This document shows, piece by piece, positions 8,030-16,094 of a stretch of 64,000 nt of DNA (position 1 is the first letter of the stretch; every line of letters begins with the position of its first letter). Source of the stretch: Chitinophagaceae bacterium UBA1946. GTDB taxonomy: Bacteria > Bacteroidota > Bacteroidia > Chitinophagales > Chitinophagaceae. The notes under the pieces are model-generated. The model did no database searches. It had not been told where the DNA came from and saw nothing but the letters and a program-made list of their open reading frames with translations. The DNA is taken from contig DDEU01000039.1 in the NCBI GenBank assembly GCA_002336815.1, positions 34,167 through 98,166 of the forward strand, in the 5' to 3' direction. The translations under genes were made by a program, and so were the position numbers.

Positions 8030-8569
8030 ATGATACAGGGCTGCCGGAAACAGCAGATGCAGAGCCAGCAGCAATTGTATAAATATTTCTATCCCGAAAT
8101 GATCAAAGTATGCTTTCGGTACGCTGCAGATGCAGACGGTGCCGGAAGTATTTACAACAATGCCATGCTAAGGGTTTTCCAAAACATACATACGTACAGT
8201 GAAGAAGGTAAACTGGGTGGCTGGATCAAAGCCATCGTGGTGAATTGCTGTATTGATTTTTGCAAAAAGAAAAACATTTTCAAAAATACCGTGCCTGCCA
8301 TCAATGAAGATGAAGTGACGGTTGAACCGGATGTATTGAACAGGATTTCTTACAAAGAAGCACTGCAGGTGATCAACCAGTTGCCTGCAGCTACTGCCAC
8401 CGTGTTCAGGTTGTTTGTGTACGAAGGGTTAACGCATAAACAAATAGGGGAACATTTGAACATCAGCGAAGGAACCAGCAAATGGCATGTAAGCGAGGCG
8501 AAAAAGTTATTGAAAAAAAAGTTCGAACAACAATATGAAAACAATTATACTTTAAATGCAACAAGATAA
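8030..8569 (+). CDS. ECF-type RNA polymerase sigma factor
   Basis: 179 residues from the ATG at 8030; a TTG 21 nt upstream would add only seven residues. Region 2 spans about residues 15-85 (YKYFYPEMIKVCFRYAADAD, then AMLRVFQNIHTY and WIKAIVVNCCIDFCKKK). Region 4 spans about 115-170 (HKQIGEHLNISEGTSKWHVS, a helix-turn-helix). It redirects RNA polymerase to a regulon that cannot be read from this window. The next gene overlaps by 14 bp and encodes a single-pass membrane protein, the usual place for an anti-sigma factor. Confidence 0.9.
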   Translation: MIQGCRKQQMQSQQQLYKYFYPEMIKVCFRYAADADGAGSIYNNAMLRVFQNIHTYSEEGKLGGWIKAIVVNCCIDFCKKKNIFKNTVPAINEDEVTVEPDVLNRISYKEALQVINQLPAATATVFRLFVYEGLTHKQIGEHLNISEGTSKWHVSEAKKLLKKKFEQQYENNYTLNATR

Positions 8570-10346
8570 TAACATAGAAAATAAACTCCGGGAGCTGGAA
8601 GAAGAACAACTGCCTGATCTCAGTAATATGGACGCCCACTGGCAGCAGATGGCAGCCATGTTACAGCCGGCGGCAGTGCCGGTAAAACAGGGGTGGCCAA
8701 AATGGATGATGAATGCCTTATCGGTAGCGGCGGTGGCCGTAATGATCGGTGGCGCCATGTGGTATCTGTCATCCCAAAAGCAGCCTGGTAATACGGTCGC
8801 TGTGCAAACTGCCGGCAGCCCGCAAATTGAAAGAGAAACAGTGGCCATTGCAGTTAGCGATACGCCAGGTAATGAAGCAGGGGATGCTGTAAGTCCGGTA
8901 GCTCCTGTTCAAAGTCAACAGCAAACGAGTGAGGGAACTGACTTTGCCGCTGATGCAGGCGGTTCCATATTCGACAGTTTAAAAATAAGTTTCACCGATT
9001 GCAATACCTGCCCTTCCAAACAAACAGGCAACATTGTTGAAAGCAGCGCAGAAAGAAAAATAATGCTTCAACAGTTTTTCGGGCAATTGGAAAAGCCGGC
9101 ACAGCAATTTATCATTGATAACAACAGGGATACCTTGCTGCAGTTTGAAGAAGGAACAGCGCTGCTCATCCCGGCGCAAACTTTTGGAGGAATGAACGGG
9201 ATTGAAATAACTGCTAAAGAATTTTATAAAAGATCCGACATCATATTGAATCAGTTGCATACCACCAGTAATAAAGAACAGTTGATAACCGGTGGGATGC
9301 TGCAGTTGAATGCAAGCTATAAAAACATGGCAGTACAGGTAGATAAGCAAAAGCAATTGCTGTTGTTTATGCCCGATACAAGCAGCAGGATGGAAGCAAT
9401 GCAGTTGTTTTACGGGGAAGAGACCAAAGAAAGTACTGATACCGGAAATGGTAGAGCTGAAGTGCTGACAGCAGGCATCTCCAAAGGCAAACCTGTTAAC
9501 TGGATTTCACAACCACAAAGATTCAGCAGGCGCAGTTCGATAACACAGGTAAAAGTATTGAACCTGGTGAACATGCCTTACCAGGTAAAGGAAAAGAATG
9601 GAAAGAAAACAGCTTTCTTCCTGGTTGGTGAAAGTGGAAACTTATCAAAAGTTGCGATAAAAAAAGCCCTGAAAGAAAAATATGGATATGATAAGGTCAG
9701 GCTTCACAACGCGGAATGGTGGGAAGTACATGACCGAACCATAACATGGACCGATACAAGTAGCGGTTATTTCAATAGTTTTTACGCAACTAAGATCGGT
9801 GACTCCATATGGATGGAAAAAGATGTTGCCGATAAATATAAACTGGCAGCAACTGCTGTAAGAACCGTACCGGCTGCTGACTATCGTATGCCCGTTAGCT
9901 TTAGAGGTGATCGTTCGGAAGCCCGCAATTTGCCAAAGCAACTGGATACATTGAGTGCATCGGTAGCACAGTCCCTGCAAAACAGGTATGCCGTCGATAT
10001 CTCTCAACTGGGCTGGATCAATAGCGACCGGTTTTACAGCGACAGCAGGAAAAAGGAAGATCTTATTGCTGACCTTGGCGATGCCGCCGGCAATTATTAC
10101 ACGATGCTTATTTTCGATCATCTCAATTCAATGATGACAGGAACAGTGAATGGCAGTAAAGTGAAGTTTCAAAACCTGCCCATCGGTGAGCCTGTAAAAG
10201 TCATCAGCATCGGTATCAACAAAAACGGTGAAACCGTTTATTCGGTAACCAGCGCAACCACCGGCATGGAAGAATTAACAGGAATACATTTCGAATCAAC
10301 ATCCGCATCCGGCCTGAAAACTGCATTGAGCAAAATGGATCAATAG
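8556..10346 (+). CDS. Membrane-anchored protein of unknown function, coupled to an ECF sigma factor
   Basis: 596 residues. A charged N-terminus of about 48 residues (cytoplasmic) is followed by one membrane helix at about 50-71 (MMNALSVAAVAVMIGGAMWY) and a ~520-residue outer part with a Gln/Thr-rich linker. I do not recognise the outer part. It contains two distinguishable halves: one around residues 325-430 (VLNLVNMPYQVKEKNGKKT) and one around 480-596 (QLGWINSDRFY). The 14-bp overlap with the sigma gene and the short cytoplasmic head suggest an anti-sigma role, but there is no recognisable zinc-binding anti-sigma motif (no HxxxCxxC), so that is inference. A terminator follows at once. Confidence 0.65.
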   Translation: MQQDNNIENKLRELEEEQLPDLSNMDAHWQQMAAMLQPAAVPVKQGWPKWMMNALSVAAVAVMIGGAMWYLSSQKQPGNTVAVQTAGSPQIERETVAIAVSDTPGNEAGDAVSPVAPVQSQQQTSEGTDFAADAGGSIFDSLKISFTDCNTCPSKQTGNIVESSAERKIMLQQFFGQLEKPAQQFIIDNNRDTLLQFEEGTALLIPAQTFGGMNGIEITAKEFYKRSDIILNQLHTTSNKEQLITGGMLQLNASYKNMAVQVDKQKQLLLFMPDTSSRMEAMQLFYGEETKESTDTGNGRAEVLTAGISKGKPVNWISQPQRFSRRSSITQVKVLNLVNMPYQVKEKNGKKTAFFLVGESGNLSKVAIKKALKEKYGYDKVRLHNAEWWEVHDRTITWTDTSSGYFNSFYATKIGDSIWMEKDVADKYKLAATAVRTVPAADYRMPVSFRGDRSEARNLPKQLDTLSASVAQSLQNRYAVDISQLGWINSDRFYSDSRKKEDLIADLGDAAGNYYTMLIFDHLNSMMTGTVNGSKVKFQNLPIGEPVKVISIGINKNGETVYSVTSATTGMEELTGIHFESTSASGLKTALSKMDQ

Positions 10347-10370
10347 ACTTTGAGGGTCAACTTTTCCATG

Positions 10371-10403
10371 CGCCGTCCCGCCACCTGGCAGGACGGCTTT
10401 TTT
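10371..10403 (+). terminator. Intrinsic terminator
   Basis: GCCGTCC ... GGACGGC stem, with a possible inner GCCA/TGGC pairing, followed by six T. It closes the sigma-factor operon. Confidence 0.85.
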
Positions 10404-10489
10404 AATGATTTCACAAAGCCCAAAAAAACAGAACCGCCAATGGCTTTTTTTTGTAGCGTTGTGTGTTTGTGCGATGCTTCATTTGTTGT

Positions 10490-10520
10490 TTGTTCGTTGA
10501 GTCCAATTAAGGTATTTTTG
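10490..10520 (+). promoter_or_regulatory. Promoter of metG
   Basis: TTG (10490-10492), 20 bp, TATTTTTG (10513-10520), an exact TAnnTTTG match; the 5' leader would be about 80 nt. Confidence 0.6.
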
Positions 10521-10608
10521 CAGCAATTGTTTTGTTGCATATAGCTGTACCAGTACAAGTGAGTGACACAACGATGCATAATAGTAGCACAAAAGACCAT
10601 TACAAAAA

Positions 10609-13203
10609 ATGAACAATCCAGCAAGATATTTAATTACCGCAGCGCTTCCTTACGCCAATGGTCCCGTGCACATCGGCCACCTGGCAGGTTGTTATTTGCC
10701 TGCGGATATTTATGTACGTTATTTAAGGGCGCAAAAAAGAGATGTAAAATTTATTGGCGGCAGTGATGAGCATGGGGTTCCCATCACCATCCGTGCCATG
10801 AAGGAAGGCATTACACCACAACAGGTGGTTGACCGTTATCATGCCCTCATCAAGGAAAGCATGCAGCAGATGGGTATATCCTTTGATATCTATTCCCGTA
10901 CTTCCAATAAAGTACACCACGAAACTGCTGCGGCATTCTTCAAAAAAATGTATGATGATGGCTTGTTTGAAGAAAAGGAAACGGAGCAGTATTTTGATGA
11001 AAAAACGAATACATTTTTGGCCGACCGGTATATCACCGGCACCTGCCCGGTTTGTGGCAATCCCAACGCTTATGGCGACCAGTGCGAAAGATGCGGCACT
11101 TCCCTTTCGCCGGAGCAATTGATCGATCCCAAAAGTGCGCTGAGTGATGCCGTGCCGGTAAAGAAAAAAACGAAGCACTGGTATTTTCCTTTGCAGCAGT
11201 ATGAACCCTGGTTAAAAGAGTGGATCATTGAAGGGCATAAAGAGTGGAAGAATAATGTGTACGGGCAATGCAAAAGCTGGCTCGACAATGGGCTGCAGCC
11301 AAGAGCAATGACCCGTGACAGTAACTGGGGTATTAAAGTTCCCCTGCCTGGTGCAGAAGGTAAGGTATTGTATGTTTGGTTTGATGCACCCATCGGCTAT
11401 ATTTCCGCTACCAAAGAGCTTACCGATCAGTGGGCGGATTACTGGTGTAAAGAAGATACCAAGCTGGTGCATTTTATCGGCAAGGATAACATTGTGTTCC
11501 ACTGCATCATCTTCCCTTCCATGCTGAAAGCGCATGGTGGCTTTGTGCTGCCGGATAATGTGCCTGCCAATGAATTTTTAAATATCGAAGGAGAAAAAGT
11601 AAGTACGAGCCGCAACTGGGCGGTGTGGGTGCATGAATACATTAAAGATTTCCCGGGCTGTGAAGATGTACTCCGTTATGTACTTTGCGCCAATGCGCCG
11701 GAAACAAAGGACAATGATTTTACCTGGAAGGATTTCCAGGACAGGAGTAACAGTGAGTTGTCGAATATCTTTGGAAATTTCATCAACCGCACCTGGGTGC
11801 TGATGCATAAATTATGCGGAGGCAAAGTGCCGAAGCTGCACGAAGATATCCTGGATGATAAAGATAAAGCTTTGATGGAGGCAATTGAACATTCCAAGCT
11901 CAAGATTCAAACGCTGATTGAAGAGTTTAAGTTCCGGGATGCATTGTTTGAGGTGATCGACCTGAGCCGTACCGGCAATAAGTACATGCAGGAAAAAGAA
12001 CCCTGGATCGTAGCGAAAAAATTGGCCTCCCCAAACCCCTCCGAAGGAGGGGCTTCAGACACTGCTGATGAAAAGAAGTCTTATAATTATCAAACGGCTG
12101 ATCCACATATTTACGGATTATTGAAAAAATTTGTTGAAGAACACAGATCCAATCCTACCGAAGCAGAAAATATTTTGTGGCAGATGGTAAGGGGTAAAAA
12201 ACTTGACAGTTACAAGTTCAGGCGGCAGCATATCATTGGATCGTACATAGCAGATTTTGTATGTATTGGTCAAAAATTAATTATTGAGGTAGATGGCCTT
12301 TTACACTATGTTCCGGAAAATGTTGTCAGTGATGCAGAAAGAACTGCCGAATTAAACAAGCTGGGTTTTGAAGTAATGCGTTTTACAAATGATGAAGTAC
12401 ATAACAATCCAGATTATGTTTTAAATAGTATTCTCTCCAGGTTAACGGAAAAGAGCGGTAAAGCATCGGTATCCGGGAACCCTCCCTTGGAGGGCAGGGA
12501 GGCAGCTCAAAAAAGCATCGACAATTGCCTGCATTTATGTTTGCAGTTATCTGCCAACCTTGCCATTTTGATCAATCCATTTTTACCCAACACTGCAAAG
12601 ACAATGTTGGGAATGATGAAGGTGGTGGATAAAATGCTGGATTGGGAAAATGCCGGCAGGATCAATTTATTAAAGGTTGGATACTCATTGAGAGAGCCTC
12701 AATTATTGTTCAGGAAGATTGAAGATGCGGAGATTGCGGCACAGGTAGAAAAATTAAAAAGCAGGGCGTCCCAAAATCCCTCCAAAGGAGGGACTTTGGA
12801 ACCTACGAAAAATGAAGAGTCTAAAACGGTAGCCGAAATCAGGAACCCTCCTTTGGAGGGCAGGGAGGCTTCTAAATCAGAAATCCAATTCGACGATTTT
12901 GCAAAGATCGACCTGAAAGTGGGTACCATCGTAGCAGCAGAAAAAGTAGAGAAAGCAGATAAACTATTGAAATTGCAGATCGATCTGGGTTTTGAAACAC
13001 GAACCATTGTAAGCGGTATTGCCCTGCATTTTCAGCCGGAGACAATTGTAGGAAAACAGGTAGTAGTAGTAGCGAATTTAGCGCCAAGAAAAATGAGGGG
13101 TATTGAAAGCAATGGCATGATCTTAATGGCAGAAGATGCCGCTGGTAAATTGAAATTTGTAACACCCGATGAAGCGGTGGACAATGGCAGCGGTGTTAGT
13201 TAA
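10609..13203 (+). CDS. metG: Methionyl-tRNA synthetase with two in-frame insertions
   Basis: Charges tRNA-Met with methionine in the cytoplasm. 864 residues; removing the two inserts (159 and 34 codons) leaves 671, close to E. coli MetG (677). The HIGH motif is HIGH at 21-24, zinc knuckles are CPVCG and CERCG (about 146-164), the KMSKS-equivalent is KVSTSR at 330-335, and the EMAP-type tRNA-binding domain starts at IQFDDFAKIDLKVG (about 759). The first insert falls in the anticodon-binding domain between EKEPWIVAKK and KSIDNCLHLCLQL, probably a surface loop; the second lies in the linker before the tRNA-binding domain. No frameshift or stop is present, so the gene should be functional. It overlaps the convergent gene by 8 bp. 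Confidence 0.95.
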   Translation: MNNPARYLITAALPYANGPVHIGHLAGCYLPADIYVRYLRAQKRDVKFIGGSDEHGVPITIRAMKEGITPQQVVDRYHALIKESMQQMGISFDIYSRTSNKVHHETAAAFFKKMYDDGLFEEKETEQYFDEKTNTFLADRYITGTCPVCGNPNAYGDQCERCGTSLSPEQLIDPKSALSDAVPVKKKTKHWYFPLQQYEPWLKEWIIEGHKEWKNNVYGQCKSWLDNGLQPRAMTRDSNWGIKVPLPGAEGKVLYVWFDAPIGYISATKELTDQWADYWCKEDTKLVHFIGKDNIVFHCIIFPSMLKAHGGFVLPDNVPANEFLNIEGEKVSTSRNWAVWVHEYIKDFPGCEDVLRYVLCANAPETKDNDFTWKDFQDRSNSELSNIFGNFINRTWVLMHKLCGGKVPKLHEDILDDKDKALMEAIEHSKLKIQTLIEEFKFRDALFEVIDLSRTGNKYMQEKEPWIVAKKLASPNPSEGGASDTADEKKSYNYQTADPHIYGLLKKFVEEHRSNPTEAENILWQMVRGKKLDSYKFRRQHIIGSYIADFVCIGQKLIIEVDGLLHYVPENVVSDAERTAELNKLGFEVMRFTNDEVHNNPDYVLNSILSRLTEKSGKASVSGNPPLEGREAAQKSIDNCLHLCLQLSANLAILINPFLPNTAKTMLGMMKVVDKMLDWENAGRINLLKVGYSLREPQLLFRKIEDAEIAAQVEKLKSRASQNPSKGGTLEPTKNEESKTVAEIRNPPLEGREASKSEIQFDDFAKIDLKVGTIVAAEKVEKADKLLKLQIDLGFETRTIVSGIALHFQPETIVGKQVVVVANLAPRKMRGIESNGMILMAEDAAGKLKFVTPDEAVDNGSGVS
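12025..12503 (+). mobile_element. In-frame insertion encoding a DUF559 (PD-(D/E)XK-like) domain, flanked by palindromic inverted ends
   Basis: Left end: GCCTCCC, then the palindrome CCCCTCC-GAA-GGAGGGG (12036-12052), translated NPSEGGAS. Right end: CCCTCC-CTT-GGAGGG (12480-12494), then GGGAGGC (12497-12503), translated NPPLEGREA. Read on opposite strands the two ends resemble each other, i.e. terminal inverted repeats. Between CCTCCC and GGGAGG there are 477 bp, 159 codons. The cargo (about residues 500-615) is a complete DUF559 domain: TEAENILW, KFRRQ, then D549 in ADFVC and E560-V-D562 in IEVDG, the catalytic pattern of this nuclease-like fold. It has no start of its own in frame near the left end; it is translated as part of MetG. 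No target-site duplication is obvious. Confidence 0.8.
12766..12869 (+). mobile_element. Miniature derivative of the metG insertion (same ends, no DUF559)
   Basis: Left end: GCGTCCC and TCCCTCC-AAA-GGAGGGA (12777-12793), translated NPSKGGT. Right end: CCCTCC-TTT-GGAGGG (12846-12860) and GGGAGGC (12863-12869), translated NPPLEGREA. From the matched CGTCCC to GGGAGG there are 102 bp, 34 codons, read in the same phase as the long copy. Only about 50 bp lie between the two palindromes. It looks like an internally deleted, non-autonomous form, as a MITE is to a transposon. Confidence 0.72.
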
Positions 13204-15109
13204 TCTTTTTCCGGTAGTGAGCAGAAGCTGTTTGCAGGTATGCTTTCATTTCATGTATCAACGTATCAGCCCCGTTAAAGCGGGGCTTTTTTAACAGGTC
13301 ATCTTTACGGCCGGTATCATTTTTATAATCGTAACAATAAACTGCTTTGCCCTCCATGGCATCAAACCCAAGGATATATCTTTCATTGATGGCATGATAA
13401 ATGGCGCTGTTGGTTTTGGTGAAAACAGTGCGGTGCATGTTGAGCGCTGTATCTTTTAAGCTAACGCCATAGCTTAGCAGGCTGTCTTTAAAGCCGCTGT
13501 AGTAAAGGATCGTATTCATCACATCTGTTTGGCTCACGGGGGCCGAAACTACATGCTGTATTTCGCTGGAGGGATCGTAAATAAACAGCGGGATCCGGAA
13601 ACTTTCCACCACATCAATGTTGATCTTTTTCAGGTTGGCTGGCGTCCAGTGATCGGAACAAAAAATAAACACCGTGTTTTTATACCATGGTTGCTGAGCA
13701 GCGCTGCGAAAAAATTGCTCAAGGCAGTCGTTATAATATTGCATGGTTTTCATTTGTGCCGTAGTGTTTTTAGCAGGAAACCTGTTGTTGAAACTGGCCG
13801 GCACATCATTGGGAAAATGGGTGCTGATATTATACTGCACCGAAAAAAAAGGTTCTTTTACTTTCGCCAGTTGCTGTGCCATAAAATTCAGCACATATTC
13901 ATCATGCAGGCCCATGGTATGCTTTTCCATTTGCCGGTAACCCGGAATGTTTTCCATGCTGTAATAATGCTGTATACCCAGCCAGCGGCAGCATTGGGCA
14001 AAACCAAAATCATCATAGTTATCACCGATAAAAAAAGAGGAGTTGTAATTTTTTTTAGCCAGTTCATCACCGATCGCTGTATGATTGATAGAAACAAAAC
14101 CCGAATGGTACAATGGAATGTCCGTCATGGTTGGAACACCTGCCAGCAGCGCTGTGATGCCCTTGTTGGAACTGTACGAATAACTGAAAGCGTTACTGAA
14201 ATAAGTGCTCTTCTGAACAAGGCTATCTAAAAAAGGCATCGCTACTTTGTCGGCACTGCTGCTGTCAAAAAAATCAGCCGGCACACTTTCCATAATAAAA
14301 AGAATGATATTTTTTGGAGTAGTTGCGGCACTGTTGTTTTTTTTACGAATTGAAAATAATTTAACCCGTTCCTCATCGGGCATGTATTTTTTGTCAGGGA
14401 TCAGTATTTCATTGCGCCGGTAAAGCGAGTATAAAAAGGTATGAAAAGAGTTTTGTACCAATGGTAACTGCACTGGCTTGACAGCTGTGAGTGGGTAAGT
14501 GGGTACTGTTTTTTTGCTGCCATTGATTAAGAACAGCAGGCAAAATAAAAGCATCAATGCATTGCTGAGGTAGAAATGAACATTTGAATTAGCTGCAGCG
14601 GAAAGACGGTCCAGGTGTTTGTAAACGGATGTGCCGATGATAATACAAAATACCAGTAAGGCCATCGATATTACTATAACAATGCCAGTTCCGTTTTGCA
14701 ATGGATTCCTCAATACATAGAGCAGGTCTGCATCTGCACGCTGCAGGTGAAAACGGAAATAGAAAATGTCTACCGTGTTTAGTAAAAGCGCTGTTGTGTT
14801 GGCAATGGTAAACAACAGCAGGATCGCTTTTTTAACAAAAGGATATTTAAAAAATTTACCGCAGGCCATTAATAGGATCAGCAATGGGAAATTGATCAGT
14901 ACAATAGAAAAGACATCATACAGTACCGACCATTTTACCAGTTTGAAAAGATCTGCGGCTGATTGTAAAGCCCAATGATCTGTAATGCTGTAATTCTTAT
15001 AAAAGAAAATGCATTTTAGAAGGCATGATAAAATAAGTAGCTTTAGAAAAAATAATAAAGCAGGTTTTTCCTGTTTTGCAAAGCCTTTGAGTAACTGAAA
15101 AAATTTCAT
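13196..15109 (-). CDS. LTA-synthase-like phosphoglycerol/phosphoethanolamine transferase family protein
   Basis: 637 residues. Five membrane segments occupy about residues 15-215, followed by a periplasmic sulfatase-fold domain. Metal-site and nucleophile signatures are visible: FIMESVPADFF (metal-binding Glu), the SYSYSSNKGITALLAG segment with the candidate Ser/Thr nucleophile, and FCSDHWTP (Asp-His metal ligands). Members move phosphoglycerol or phosphoethanolamine onto glycans or lipids at the cell surface; the acceptor here is unknown. The gene starts only 5 bp from the divergent GDPD-like gene, and its tail overlaps metG by 8 bp. Confidence 0.82.
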   Translation of the reverse strand: MKFFQLLKGFAKQEKPALLFFLKLLILSCLLKCIFFYKNYSITDHWALQSAADLFKLVKWSVLYDVFSIVLINFPLLILLMACGKFFKYPFVKKAILLLFTIANTTALLLNTVDIFYFRFHLQRADADLLYVLRNPLQNGTGIVIVISMALLVFCIIIGTSVYKHLDRLSAAANSNVHFYLSNALMLLFCLLFLINGSKKTVPTYPLTAVKPVQLPLVQNSFHTFLYSLYRRNEILIPDKKYMPDEERVKLFSIRKKNNSAATTPKNIILFIMESVPADFFDSSSADKVAMPFLDSLVQKSTYFSNAFSYSYSSNKGITALLAGVPTMTDIPLYHSGFVSINHTAIGDELAKKNYNSSFFIGDNYDDFGFAQCCRWLGIQHYYSMENIPGYRQMEKHTMGLHDEYVLNFMAQQLAKVKEPFFSVQYNISTHFPNDVPASFNNRFPAKNTTAQMKTMQYYNDCLEQFFRSAAQQPWYKNTVFIFCSDHWTPANLKKINIDVVESFRIPLFIYDPSSEIQHVVSAPVSQTDVMNTILYYSGFKDSLLSYGVSLKDTALNMHRTVFTKTNSAIYHAINERYILGFDAMEGKAVYCYDYKNDTGRKDDLLKKPRFNGADTLIHEMKAYLQTASAHYRKKIN

Positions 15110-15114
15110 GTAGG

Positions 15115-15924
15115 ATGAAGAAAAATAGTTTCCTCCTGAACAAATATACGGTCACGGTTTTTATTTTACTGGCATACTTTGCCGGTGATGTGTGGCTGCA
15201 CAAAGGAATGGCGAGGATACTGCTGCCTGCATCATTTGCCGGGGAACGTAAGCAGGTGAATTTTGTGAATTGCGAACGGCAGTTGAAGATAAGAGGGAAA
15301 AATTGGGTGAAGGCTGTTAATACTACGGAGCGAATTGTAAAATTACCTGCTGATGTGGCCGGTTTTGAAATGGATGTATATTTTGATACTTCCAAAAACT
15401 GCCTCCTGCTGTACCATGATTCCACAGAATACTCGACCCTGCGAATCGAAGCTGTGCTGGATGTTTACCGGGCAAGAAAAATGACAGCGTCTCTTTGGCT
15501 CGATTTTAAAAATCTTTCTGCGGCTAATGAACGGCAGTCTCTGCAATACATGATTCAGCTCCGGCAGCAATATGCACTACGGGATAAAATGATCATCGAG
15601 TCTTCACACCCGGAATGCCTGCGCTATTTTTGCGACAGCAGTTTTTTTACCAGTTATTATGTTCCATTCTTTAATCCCTACCAGCTGGCCGGGCCTGCAC
15701 AATCTGCAACCGTTGATACCATTGCATCCAACCTGAAACGCTATCCTGTTAGTGCGCTCTCGGGCTATTATTTTCAGTATCCATTCTTGAAAAAGTATTT
15801 CCCCAGCTTACCAATACTCACCTGGGCCGACAATTCCAAATTCAGTATTGCAGGCTACTGTTTTGATAAAAAATTGCAGGATGACGGACAGTTAAAGGTT
15901 GTATTGCATCCGTTCAACTATTAA
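15115..15924 (+). CDS. Membrane-anchored glycerophosphodiester phosphodiesterase-like protein
   Basis: 269 residues with one N-terminal membrane segment (about 10-28). The rest resembles a PLC-like/GDPD TIM barrel: FEMDVYFDTSKNCLLLYHD matches the first strand and the following HD region, LWLDFKN the next acidic strand, and KMIIESSHPECLRYF a later one. The typical GDPD signature His-Arg-Gly is not seen near the start, so activity is uncertain. It is divergent by 5 bp from a phosphoglycerol-transferase-like gene, and both may act on glycerophosphate-type surface groups. No terminator was noticed after it. Confidence 0.6.
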   Translation: MKKNSFLLNKYTVTVFILLAYFAGDVWLHKGMARILLPASFAGERKQVNFVNCERQLKIRGKNWVKAVNTTERIVKLPADVAGFEMDVYFDTSKNCLLLYHDSTEYSTLRIEAVLDVYRARKMTASLWLDFKNLSAANERQSLQYMIQLRQQYALRDKMIIESSHPECLRYFCDSSFFTSYYVPFFNPYQLAGPAQSATVDTIASNLKRYPVSALSGYYFQYPFLKKYFPSLPILTWADNSKFSIAGYCFDKKLQDDGQLKVVLHPFNY

Positions 15925-16094
15925 ATAGCACGCCGTCCCGATACACTAAAAAATTATTTTTGCATATATACTTTGTGACCCTTGCCGCCTTCCTGCCATG
16001 GTGGTTCATTCTTCCCAATTTATTTTTTCTCCCATTCAATAAAGCCTTAATTTCGGTTATAAAAATAGTTGTTTAACTAACTAATTTTCTTGTC

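Noticed and set aside
11596..11613. KVSTSR instead of KMSKS as a sign of inactive MetG
   Set aside because: K[FV]STSR-type variants are normal in this branch of MetG, and all other motifs are intact.
12025..12503. The metG insertion as an intein
   Set aside because: No Cys or Ser at the first residue, no intein blocks and no C-terminal His-Asn followed by Cys/Ser/Thr. The cargo is DUF559, not a LAGLIDADG or HNH homing nuclease.
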